Assembly (NCBI GenBank): GCA_903932145.1
Contig: CAIZFE010000048.1
Location: 1 to 64,000, forward strand
DNA length: 64,000 nucleotides
From: an uncultured Rhodopila sp.
Lineage (GTDB): Bacteria; Pseudomonadota; Alphaproteobacteria; Acetobacterales; Acetobacteraceae
Direction of reading: 5' to 3'
Every line of letters begins with the position of its first letter. The first letter of the stretch is position 1. Positions 10,443-18,091 of this stretch are shown in pieces. Position numbers and translations under genes: made by a program. Under the pieces are notes generated by a model. It was not told where the DNA came from and did no database searches. It saw nothing but the letters and a program-made list of their open reading frames with translations.

Positions 10443-13032
10443 CCCCCTCCTCCGCCAGTCGTTGCACATCGGATGGCGTCATACCGAGCAATTCGGTCAG
10501 CAGCCATTCGTTGTCCTCGCCGTAACCGGGGGCGCCACGGTTGATCGGGCCGCCGATATAGGCCGGGTTTTTTGAGAATTTCATCGGCAGTTCGTACACG
10601 GGCCATGTGCCGATTTTGGTGCCGGTGACCTCGGTCAGCCATTTCAGGTGTTTCAACTGCGGATCGTTGTCGCAGCGGTCTTCGGCGTTTTGGCAGACGC
10701 CGGCCGGGACGTTAGCGTTTTGTAGAGCCATCATCACGTCTTCGGCGCTGCGTGTGGCTGTCCAGGCACCGATGGTGGCTTCCAGCGCGTCCTGGTGCGC
10801 CAGACGGTCATTTAACGAGGCGAACCGTTTGTCGTCCAACCACTCGGTGTGGCCGGCGACGCGGGCCAATGCGTGCCATTCGGCTTCGGTGAAACAGGCG
10901 ATGGCAACCCAACGGTCGTTGCCCTTGCAACGGAACGCTCCGTGCGGCGCGGCGGGCTTGTAGGGGGACCGGTTGCCGTAACGACGCCACTCCCGCCCGT
11001 TCGCCGACCAGTCGAGAACCGATGTTCCGGTCAAAAAGGTTCCTGATTCGCACTGCGACGCGTCGATCCACTGGCCCTCGCCGGTCTGGTCGCGGTGATA
11101 CAGGGCGCCCAGCAACGCCAGGGCGTACCCGTAGGCGCCCATCCAGTCGAGGTAGGAATAGCCCCATCCCACCGGCATCGCCGGCTCCGGTAAGCCGGAC
11201 ATATCCGCCTGCCCGCCGAACGCCGCCGCGACCGGGCCAACGGTGCGCATCCGGCCATAGACTCCATGCGCGCCCATCCCGGCCTGCTGGATGTAAATAA
11301 TGTCCGGGCGGATTTTCTTCATTACGTCATAGCCAAGGCCCAGGCGCTGCAACACGCCCGGCGAGAATCCCTCGGCCACGACATCGCAGATACGGACCAG
11401 ATCTTTCGCGATCGCCAGTCCTTTCGGGTGGCGGATATTCAACGAGATCCCGCGCTTGCCGGCGTTCTTGTTGTTGAACTGGCCGCCCATGTTGAGGTCT
11501 TTGACCCCCGGCAACGGCCCGGTCGCGGCATCGCGGGCCTCACGCCCTCCGACGGGTGCCATCGCCGCCAATCTTGTATCGGGATTGTCCTTCCACTCCA
11601 CCTTGTAGCTTTCGGCCCCCATCGCGGCGAGGAAACGCGTGCCGCCGGCGGAGGCCAGGAACCACGCGAAATCGAGAATTTTCACGCCCTGTAGCGGAAA
11701 CGGCTTGCCGTGCAGGGCCGATAGGACCGGGTTTACATCCCCCTTGGGCTGAGCCGGGACTGTCGGGCGGCGCGGCGCTTCCGCCAGAACGGATTCGGTG
11801 TCCTCACCCAGCAGCGGGGCGCGGCGGCCGACCTGCCAGCTTGTCTTCGTCGTCAGCCATTTGCTGGTGGGATAGCAGAACGACCGCCCGTGTTCCGGGT
11901 GATACACCTCGGCAAATGACTTGCGCTGGATCCAGTGTTCATCGAGCGCGTTCTCATGCGGTTTGCGCAGAGGTGCCCACAGCAAGCCGGCCTCCTGGGC
12001 TTCCAGCCACGGCATGTCATTATAAGTCCATGCCCGCGCAAAGCGCTGCACGACATCAATCATGTGGGCTTTTGTTTCGTCGCTGGCGGTCGAACCCGGG
12101 ACAGCGCGCGCCTTCAGATCAGCGTCCGGCGGCGGCGGTTGCAGATCGGCCTGCATGCCGTATTTCGACAGCAGCGGCACCAACGCCATCAGGTCGCGCG
12201 CGCCCATGCCGTGCCCGATATACCACCGCCCATCCTTGGTATGCATGATGCTCGGCGAGTGGTTGGGCATCTCCAGCGCATGCCGGCAGGTCAGACGCCA
12301 CAGCGGCACCCGCCGCATGACCCAGTGCATGATGTCCAGTTCGGGGTTTTTCGACACTGCCTCGTGTACCGCAACAGACACGTCCTGGCCGTGGCCGGTG
12401 CGATGACGCGCGATCAGCGCGGCGATGATGCCGGTGGCGAGTTGCTCCCCGGCGATGTGGTAGGCGTGCCAGACCTGCGGCGCGATCGGTGGGGCATCGT
12501 AATGCAAAGTAGGATCGGGATCGTAGCCGCAGTTCATCATCACCCCGCCCAACGCGAGATGAACCAGATCGGACGCTTTGAAATCCGCCCATGGGCCGTC
12601 GTCGCCGAACGGGGTCATCCGGGCGGTCACCAATTTCGGAAACCGTTGGTTTAATGCCGCTCGGTCCAGACCCAGCGCGGTGTTCAGGGCGCCGCAGGAG
12701 GAATCCAGCAAAATGTCGGCGCCGTCCAGCAACCGGATCAACGTGTCCGGATCGGCTGCGATATCCATTGCCACGGATTTCTTGCCGCGATTGTAGTTCC
12801 AGAAAAAAAGAGACCGTTCCTTGCCCGGTTCGTCGTCCAGGAACGGGCCGATGTGGCGGGTGGCATTGCCCTCGGGTGGCTCGATCTTGATGACTTCACA
12901 GCCGAGACCGGCGAGCAACAGGCCGGTGTATTCAGCGCGTTCGTCGGCGATTTCGATGACACGCAAGCCGGCCAGCATGCCGGGGCCGGCGTTACCCATC
13001 ATCTCACCGGGGCCGGTGGAGAGTTCGGTCAT
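10435..13032 (-). CDS. Tandem-domain class III (CaiB/BaiF) CoA transferase
   Basis: At 865 residues this is twice the usual length: residues about 18-400 and about 450-860 are each a full CaiB/BaiF-like unit. Such enzymes move CoA between carboxylic acids. The first half opens with GLRVIEIADERAEYTGLLLAGLGCEVIKIE, broken here as GLRVIEIAD and GCEVIKIEPPEG; the second has GVKILDFAWFLASAGG and the TGEGQWIDASQCES segment. By alignment of the two halves, the Asp expected as nucleophile appears only in the second (SYLDWMGAYG); the first has Tyr at that place. The gene probably shares a transcript with the alpha/beta hydrolase upstream (27-base gap). The pathway is unknown. Confidence 0.9.
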   Translation of the reverse strand: MTELSTGPGEMMGNAGPGMLAGLRVIEIADERAEYTGLLLAGLGCEVIKIEPPEGNATRHIGPFLDDEPGKERSLFFWNYNRGKKSVAMDIAADPDTLIRLLDGADILLDSSCGALNTALGLDRAALNQRFPKLVTARMTPFGDDGPWADFKASDLVHLALGGVMMNCGYDPDPTLHYDAPPIAPQVWHAYHIAGEQLATGIIAALIARHRTGHGQDVSVAVHEAVSKNPELDIMHWVMRRVPLWRLTCRHALEMPNHSPSIMHTKDGRWYIGHGMGARDLMALVPLLSKYGMQADLQPPPPDADLKARAVPGSTASDETKAHMIDVVQRFARAWTYNDMPWLEAQEAGLLWAPLRKPHENALDEHWIQRKSFAEVYHPEHGRSFCYPTSKWLTTKTSWQVGRRAPLLGEDTESVLAEAPRRPTVPAQPKGDVNPVLSALHGKPFPLQGVKILDFAWFLASAGGTRFLAAMGAESYKVEWKDNPDTRLAAMAPVGGREARDAATGPLPGVKDLNMGGQFNNKNAGKRGISLNIRHPKGLAIAKDLVRICDVVAEGFSPGVLQRLGLGYDVMKKIRPDIIYIQQAGMGAHGVYGRMRTVGPVAAAFGGQADMSGLPEPAMPVGWGYSYLDWMGAYGYALALLGALYHRDQTGEGQWIDASQCESGTFLTGTSVLDWSANGREWRRYGNRSPYKPAAPHGAFRCKGNDRWVAIACFTEAEWHALARVAGHTEWLDDKRFASLNDRLAHQDALEATIGAWTATRSAEDVMMALQNANVPAGVCQNAEDRCDNDPQLKHLKWLTEVTGTKIGTWPVYELPMKFSKNPAYIGGPINRGAPGYGEDNEWLLTELLGMTPSDVQRLAEEGVI

Positions 13033-13059
13033 TTCTTGTTTCCTCCCGAGGATCGCGGA

Positions 13060-13926
13060 TCAGGGTCGCGTGCGCGCCAGCATTTCCAGCAGAATGGCGT
13101 TGACGGTGTCGGCGGCTTCGTAGGCCGCCCAGTGGCCGGTGCCGGGGATCAGGCGAATGTCGGCGTCCGGGCAATGGGCGCGCAGGGTGGCGACTCGTTC
13201 CGGTCCCTTGGGGTTGGCCGGTGCGTCGAGTTCGCCCCACATGCCGTTCAGCGGCGACACCAACTGGTCGATGGCTTTCATGATGGCGCCGCTGCGCGAA
13301 ATCGCGGGCGTGCGAAGGCGCGACCGAACGGTGTTCCAGTCCTGGATTTCAATGGACAGATCGTCGATCTTCGCCGGGTCGGCGATCATCAGGCGATTGA
13401 GATTGATGCGATGCGTGTCCCGCCGTTCTTGCCCGTCCAGGTGGCGCACTTTCTCCAGCCGCACCGCGGACCCCAGGGCGCCAACGCTCGACGACCCGAT
13501 GATCGTTACCGAACGGACGCGCTTGCCGCGGATCGCACCGACGCAGGCCGCCATGGTGCCGCCGAAGGAGAAGCCGACGACTTCATAGGACGTGTCCGCG
13601 CCGACGATGGCGTCGATCCCGTCGGCGACGATGCCTGCGATGGAGAATGCATCGTCCCCGTCGGGCGGGAAGTCGGATTCACCGAGGCCGGGAAGGTCGG
13701 GGACCAGCACGCGATAGGTTGGGACCAGCGCCGGGATGGTGCGGATCCAGTGGCGCCACGATCCGGCGCCGCCGTGAAACAGCACAACGACCGGGGCGGT
13801 GCCGCCGGATTGGTCCCACAGATGCCAGATCATCTTGCCCTCGCCGCAAGGCGTTTCGAAGCGAGTGGCCTGCTGCTGGACGCGGTCCAAAATGGCGTGC
13901 GGGTCCTCGATAAGCTGGTCGTTCAT
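13060..13926 (-). CDS. Alpha/beta hydrolase
   Basis: A 288-residue alpha/beta-hydrolase-fold enzyme. Seen: oxyanion-hole motif FHGGAGSWRHW (residues about 50-60), nucleophile elbow GFSFGGT (Ser about 120), probable acid in MWGELDAPANP, and catalytic His in GTGHWAAYEAAD. The fold class covers C-C bond hydrolases of aromatic meta-cleavage, esterases and dehalogenases, so the exact reaction is open. The position directly upstream of a CoA transferase on the same strand suggests a shared catabolic pathway. The start ATG at 13926 faces the toxin-antitoxin pair across a 174-base divergent spacer. Confidence 0.9.
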   Translation of the reverse strand: MNDQLIEDPHAILDRVQQQATRFETPCGEGKMIWHLWDQSGGTAPVVVLFHGGAGSWRHWIRTIPALVPTYRVLVPDLPGLGESDFPPDGDDAFSIAGIVADGIDAIVGADTSYEVVGFSFGGTMAACVGAIRGKRVRSVTIIGSSSVGALGSAVRLEKVRHLDGQERRDTHRINLNRLMIADPAKIDDLSIEIQDWNTVRSRLRTPAISRSGAIMKAIDQLVSPLNGMWGELDAPANPKGPERVATLRAHCPDADIRLIPGTGHWAAYEAADTVNAILLEMLARTRP

Positions 13927-13953
13927 CCTTGGGTGGTCCTCTGTTTCCGGTTG

Positions 13954-13987
13954 GGCACCAGTTTATAGACAGGCTTCCGCTGGTGCC
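13954..13987. promoter_or_regulatory. Inverted repeat in divergent spacer
   Basis: GGCACCAG (13954-13961) and CTGGTGCC (13980-13987) are perfect 8-base inverted arms separated by 18 bases, in the spacer between the divergent hydrolase and antitoxin genes. It could be an operator or a hairpin in the leader of the hydrolase. No protein can be assigned. Confidence 0.35.
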
Positions 13988-14100
13988 AAATCCTTACAGG
14001 TGGGGACGGTGAGTCGCCCCGGCATCTGACTGCCTCCCCGTCCGAACGGACGCCGGAGAGCGATGGACAAAATGGCCATCAGATAGCTATATTCGCTCGC

Positions 14101-14349
14101 ATGAGCCAGCACAGCGTCGCCGACGCCAAAAATCATCTGTCCGACTTGATCGATCGCGCCATTGCCGGTGAGGCTGTCGTGATCGCCCGGCATGGTCATC
14201 CCGTCGTCGAACTCAAAGCGGTTCGGCCAAAGACTAAACCGGTTTCGCCGGAAGACCTCGACTGGCTGGCGGCTCGGCGTGTCAAAATGAACGCCACGGT
14301 GGATGCCGGGACGCTGGTCAGCCAAATGCGCGACGAAGAAGAGCGTTGA
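14101..14349 (+). CDS. Phd/YefM-family antitoxin
   Basis: An 82-residue antitoxin: the N-terminal 50 residues (SVADAKNHLSDLIDRAIAGE, then VVIARHGHPVVEL) are the Phd/YefM DNA-binding and dimerisation domain; the charged C-terminal part is expected to wrap the toxin. It represses its own operon in known systems. The stop codon overlaps the toxin start (TTGA at 14346-14349), which gives translational coupling. No good ribosome site precedes the ATG at 14101. The chromosomal context shows no phage or plasmid genes, so this is an isolated module of unknown activity. Confidence 0.92.
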   Translation: MSQHSVADAKNHLSDLIDRAIAGEAVVIARHGHPVVELKAVRPKTKPVSPEDLDWLAARRVKMNATVDAGTLVSQMRDEEER

Positions 14350-14768
14350 ATCTTTACCTCGATGCCAGCGTCGTCGTCGCGTTGGTAACCACCGACGTCT
14401 TCACATCTCGCGCAGACTCTTTCATCCGGACCCGGACACCCATCCTGATCGTCAGTGATTTCGCTGCGGCTGAATTCGCATCGCTCATCGCTCGCCGCGT
14501 CCGGATGCGCGAAGTCACAAAGCAGATCGCCCGCGTCGTATTCGCGGAACTCGACGCCTGGATGATCCGGAATACCCAACGTGCCGAAACCACGACAGCC
14601 GACATAACGTCGGCCGCGCGTGCATTGCGCAGACTGGACCTGACGTTACGAACCGCGGACGCCGTGAACATCGCGATCGCTCAGAGAATCGGCGCGACCC
14701 TGATGACCTTCGACGAAAAAATGATGGCCGCGGCCAAGGCACTGCGCGTCCCCGTCGCGGCTGTTTAG
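14346..14768 (+). CDS. vapC: VapC-type PIN-domain toxin
   Basis: A 140-residue PIN-domain ribonuclease. The acidic metal-binding residues of the family are visible: Asp in LYLDASVVVAL (residue about 6), Glu in AAAEFASLI, Asp in LRTADAVNIA and Asp in LMTFDEKM. Known VapC toxins cut tRNA or rRNA and are held inactive by the partner antitoxin. Translation starts at TTG 14346 within the antitoxin stop codon, consistent with toxin synthesis depending on antitoxin translation. The antitoxin is of Phd/YefM type, a common mixed pairing with PIN toxins. Confidence 0.92.
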   Translation: MNLYLDASVVVALVTTDVFTSRADSFIRTRTPILIVSDFAAAEFASLIARRVRMREVTKQIARVVFAELDAWMIRNTQRAETTTADITSAARALRRLDLTLRTADAVNIAIAQRIGATLMTFDEKMMAAAKALRVPVAAV

Positions 14769-14848
14769 AATCCAGCCTGCGAAAGGGAGGTTTCTCCAGT
14801 TCGGAAATCGATGCTAGCGTCTCAACAACGCCAAAAGGGGAAACGGTC

Positions 14849-16072
14849 ATGGCATTCGACTACGGCAAACTCTACAGTTCCGGCCTGCCCGATCCGGCCC
14901 CACGCTGGGCGCCATTTCCAAAATACTATTTCGTCGGCGGGAATAACGACCCCGAACAGATCCCCATCGAGGGTCTGGTCGAAGCCGCCGCATCCGTGCT
15001 CCGCCGCGAAGGCTCGAAGCTGGCGATCTACAATCTGGGTCTGGGGCCGCAAGGCTATCCCGGCCTTCGCCAATTCGTCGCCGACAAGTGCGAGCGGCAA
15101 CGTGGGATCAAAGCGCCGATCGAGGACATCCTGATCACGACCGGTTCGGGCCAGGGCCTCGACATGATCAGCCGGTTATTGGTGAACCCCGGTGACACCG
15201 TGCTGACAGAGGAATATTGTTACCAGGGCGCGATGAACCGGTTTCGCAAACTCGGCGCCAAACTGGTGGGCATGACGTTGGACGGCGACGGAATCGTCAT
15301 CGAGGCGTTGGCGCAACAACTTGCCGGCCTGAAGGCCCAGGGCATCACGCCCAAATTCATCTACACCATCCCGACGGTGCAGAATCCGACCGCCAGTATT
15401 CTGCCGCTGGATCGGCGTCTGGCGTTGATCGCACTCGCCCGGGAATACAACGTCGCGATCTTCGAAGACGAATGTTACGCGGACCTGCTATGGGAAGGCA
15501 TCGAGGCCCCTCCAGCCCTGTATGCGCTGGATCCTGGATGCGTCATTCACATCGGATCGTTCTCGAAATCACTGGCGCCCGCGCTACGGCTTGGTTACCT
15601 GATCTCCGGTTGGGAAGTTATGAGCCGATTGCTGCCCCTGAAAGGCGACAGCGGGACCGGCGCTTTGGATCAGATGGTCGTGGCGGAGTATTTTTCGAAA
15701 TCCTACGACCAGCATATGGGACATCTGAACGGTGTCCTGCACGAGAAACTCCAGACCATGACCGAAGCCGTTGCGCGGGAGTTCGGGGCATCGGCGGAAT
15801 GCTGGGCGCCGAAGGGAGGCATTTTCCTGTGGATCAAACTGCCGGCAAGTGTCGATGTGCGTAATCTGGTCAAGCCGGCCGCATCCGCTGGAATCATCTT
15901 CAACCCCGGCCCGGAGTGGGCCGTCAGCGCGGATAATTCCAGTAATTGTTTAAGACTATGCTTCGCGATGCCCAGCAAGGAGACAATCCAGGCCGGGGTG
16001 GCCGAACTGGCGCGCGTTTGTTACGAACAAACTGGAATTCCTGTCCGCAGCGGAAATATTTCGAGGGAATAG
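14849..16072 (+). CDS. PLP-dependent class I/II aminotransferase
   Basis: A 407-residue fold-type I aminotransferase of the group related to 2-aminoadipate aminotransferase and the MocR catalytic domain. The PLP lysine is in GSFSKSLAPALRLGY (Lys about 241). Other landmarks: NLGLGPQGYPGLRQFV, TTGSGQGLDMISR, PTVQNPTASILPL with the Asn that contacts PLP, and FEDECYADLLW with the Asp that binds the pyridine nitrogen. There is no GntR DNA-binding domain, so it is a stand-alone enzyme. The ATG at 14849 is preceded by AAGGGGAAA. It is monocistronic and convergent with the SGNH hydrolase. Confidence 0.92.
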   Translation: MAFDYGKLYSSGLPDPAPRWAPFPKYYFVGGNNDPEQIPIEGLVEAAASVLRREGSKLAIYNLGLGPQGYPGLRQFVADKCERQRGIKAPIEDILITTGSGQGLDMISRLLVNPGDTVLTEEYCYQGAMNRFRKLGAKLVGMTLDGDGIVIEALAQQLAGLKAQGITPKFIYTIPTVQNPTASILPLDRRLALIALAREYNVAIFEDECYADLLWEGIEAPPALYALDPGCVIHIGSFSKSLAPALRLGYLISGWEVMSRLLPLKGDSGTGALDQMVVAEYFSKSYDQHMGHLNGVLHEKLQTMTEAVAREFGASAECWAPKGGIFLWIKLPASVDVRNLVKPAASAGIIFNPGPEWAVSADNSSNCLRLCFAMPSKETIQAGVAELARVCYEQTGIPVRSGNISRE

Positions 16073-16090
16073 CCGCCTCGCTGTTGAGCT

Positions 16091-16126
16091 AAAAGCGTCC
16101 TTGCCCGCATACCTCGGCAAGGACGC
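16091..16126 (-). terminator. Rho-independent terminator for SGNH hydrolase
   Basis: Perfect 11-bp inverted repeat (GCGTCCTTGCC at 16095-16105 and GGCAAGGACGC at 16116-16126) with a 10-base loop. Read on the minus strand the stem is followed by TTTT. It lies between convergent genes and the hairpin may serve both directions, but only the minus side has the T tract. Confidence 0.85.
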
Positions 16127-16141
16127 GATCAGCGCAAAGTG

Positions 16142-17200
16142 TTACGCAGTGCCTGTCAGCCCCTGAGTCACGGCATCCGCCAAAAGCGCATGCGCGGCGG
16201 CAGTGGGATGCAAGCCATCGAAGAACACATACTTGTTCTGAGCCGCCCCGGTCGCGGCAAGCGTGCCGCTGGTGGCGGAGGTCAGGTTACCGTTCCACAC
16301 AGGCTGCGTGACGTTGGTAAACCCGTAGGCCGTCGGGTTCGCGATCGCTGTATCCAGCAGACCAAACGTATTGACGTAATCGATGGAAGCCGCGCCGGTG
16401 CTCATGATTTTCTGCAAGGCCGCGCCCAGATCGGCATTGTAGGTTTCTGCCATTGCGGTCGAATCAGCATCGCTGGCGGGACGAGCCATTTCATACGGCG
16501 TTTTACCAAGGTCGGGGAGGTTGAGGACAACAAGGTCCTTCGCGCCATGGGCGATCAGGCCGTCGATGGAATTGACTTCGTTGTTAACCGCCTGCTGCAC
16601 GCTGGCCTGCTGCTGGGCCGTTGTCTCGGTGGAATTGGCGATGTCCAGCACGTCGTTTGAGCCCGCCCACACCGTGTACAATGCCGTGGAGGACGGATTG
16701 GGAACGGATGCGACAAACTGGCCAATTTGCGCGGGTAAATCCGTTGGATTTTCCGTGTGAACCGCGGTCGCCCCGGTCTCGGCCCCGCCAATCGCATAGT
16801 CCGTTCCTCCAGCCAGGCTCGGTTTTACCGGCGGCAGTCCGAGATTTTGCGCAAGGTCCTGCACCCAAACATTGCCATTGGTAAACCGGCCCTCGCTGTA
16901 AATGCTGCCGACCGGGACAGTGCCGAGCGTGCCGATGGAAACGTTGCCGGCATCGGATAGGCTGTCTCCGAATGCATAAACCGCGCTGAACCCGCCGGCG
17001 GGCACGGTGATCGCGTCGTCTCCAATAAACGATGGCGACGGCGCCGTACCAAGCGCCACGGCCGGGATCGGGGCGGATGTCGTCGCGGCATCAAACCCGG
17101 CGAAAATAGTCGGCGACAGCGTGACTGGTACCGCGGCCGGGATGGAGGTGGATGTTATCGCGGCCTCAAAGCCGTCGATCAGGGATTGGAGTGTTGCCAT
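16142..17200 (-). CDS. SGNH/GDSL lipase-esterase family protein
   Basis: A 352-residue GDSL hydrolase. Block I is YAFGDSLSDAGN with the nucleophile Ser80; block III is VWAGSNDVLD with the oxyanion Asn; the catalytic Asp-His pair is DGLHPTAAAH near residue 332. The layout matches GDSL esterases and thermolabile haemolysin-like or autotransporter passenger esterases. No autotransporter barrel and no classical signal peptide are present. The N-terminal 60 residues hold two imperfect copies of a 24-residue Ala/Pro/Thr-rich unit (GFEAAITSTSIPA, GFDAATTSAPIPA), which may be a linker or a secretion-related stretch. A terminator follows the gene. Confidence 0.88.
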   Translation of the reverse strand: MATLQSLIDGFEAAITSTSIPAAVPVTLSPTIFAGFDAATTSAPIPAVALGTAPSPSFIGDDAITVPAGGFSAVYAFGDSLSDAGNVSIGTLGTVPVGSIYSEGRFTNGNVWVQDLAQNLGLPPVKPSLAGGTDYAIGGAETGATAVHTENPTDLPAQIGQFVASVPNPSSTALYTVWAGSNDVLDIANSTETTAQQQASVQQAVNNEVNSIDGLIAHGAKDLVVLNLPDLGKTPYEMARPASDADSTAMAETYNADLGAALQKIMSTGAASIDYVNTFGLLDTAIANPTAYGFTNVTQPVWNGNLTSATSGTLAATGAAQNKYVFFDGLHPTAAAHALLADAVTQGLTGTA

Positions 17201-17247
17201 GCCACCGCCAACGATAAACGCTACGGCATGGTTGCATTAACCTTCGT

Positions 17248-18042
17248 TCACACTGGCGCACCCGGGAGGTGGTTGAAGAACGCAGACCGTTGGTTGGCAC
17301 CGCTGAGGATGTAGCTGTGATCAGCCCCAGTGAGCACGAAGCGCGCGCCCATCCCGACGTAGCGGGCTGCGTTCACCTCATCATACACGCCTCCCATGCC
17401 CAGGGTCTTGCCGTACCTGCGGCAGGCTTCACCGACCGCCTGATAGGCGTCGATCACCTTCTGGTGACCCATCTGGCCGGAAATTCCCAGTTCGGCGGTC
17501 AGGTCGGAAGTGCCGATGAACAGCACGTCAACGCCAGGGACAGCGGCGATGGCATCGGCGTTGGCGATCGCCTCGGGACTTTCCAGCATCACGATGGTCA
17601 GGATTTCGGCGTTGATCGCGGCTTGTGCCTCGGCGTTGGCGGGCGGCTTGAACCCGAACAGCAAGGGCGGGCCGCCCCAGCTTCGGTGTCCCATCGGCGG
17701 GTAGTGGAACGCGGCGGCGATCCGTTTCGCGTCAGCCGCGGTATCGACGTGCGGGACGACAATGCCCATGGCCCCATTGTCGAGCGCTCGGGTCGCCTCG
17801 TCGATCGCTCCGGCGCACACGCGGACGATGGGCGTGACACCGGTTGGGAGGGCTGCAATGCAGAGCTGGGTGATTTCCTGGACACTGAACGCGCCGTGTT
17901 CGGCGTCGATGAACAGCCAGTCGTGGCCGGTCGCCGCTGCCAACATGGGTGTGGCAGCGGTGCGCAGATGATGCACGCCAAAACCGAGCGCCATCTTACC
18001 GGCGGCGAGGCGTTGCCGGGTCGTGTTGGTTGTAAGCGCCAT
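17248..18042 (-). CDS. HpcH/HpaI aldolase/citrate lyase family protein
   Basis: A 264-residue class II pyruvate-aldolase-like protein. Seen: the catalytic His in FIDAEHGAF, Arg in PIVRVCAG, and metal ligands Glu in VMLESPEAI and Asp in FIGTSDLTAELG. Family members cleave 4-hydroxy-2-oxo acids such as 4-hydroxy-2-oxoheptanedioate or 2-dehydro-3-deoxy-glucarate to pyruvate plus an aldehyde. The ATG at 18042 is used because AGGTGG lies five bases upstream; the GTG at 18051 lies inside that site and is not a start. The gene is 47 bases upstream of the SGNH hydrolase and just downstream of the DNA ligase, all on the minus strand. Confidence 0.92.
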   Translation of the reverse strand: MALTTNTTRQRLAAGKMALGFGVHHLRTAATPMLAAATGHDWLFIDAEHGAFSVQEITQLCIAALPTGVTPIVRVCAGAIDEATRALDNGAMGIVVPHVDTAADAKRIAAAFHYPPMGHRSWGGPPLLFGFKPPANAEAQAAINAEILTIVMLESPEAIANADAIAAVPGVDVLFIGTSDLTAELGISGQMGHQKVIDAYQAVGEACRRYGKTLGMGGVYDEVNAARYVGMGARFVLTGADHSYILSGANQRSAFFNHLPGAPV

Positions 18043-18091
18043 CGTTTCCACCTGTTATTTCATGAATAACCAGCATGGGCGGTCGAGCCGG

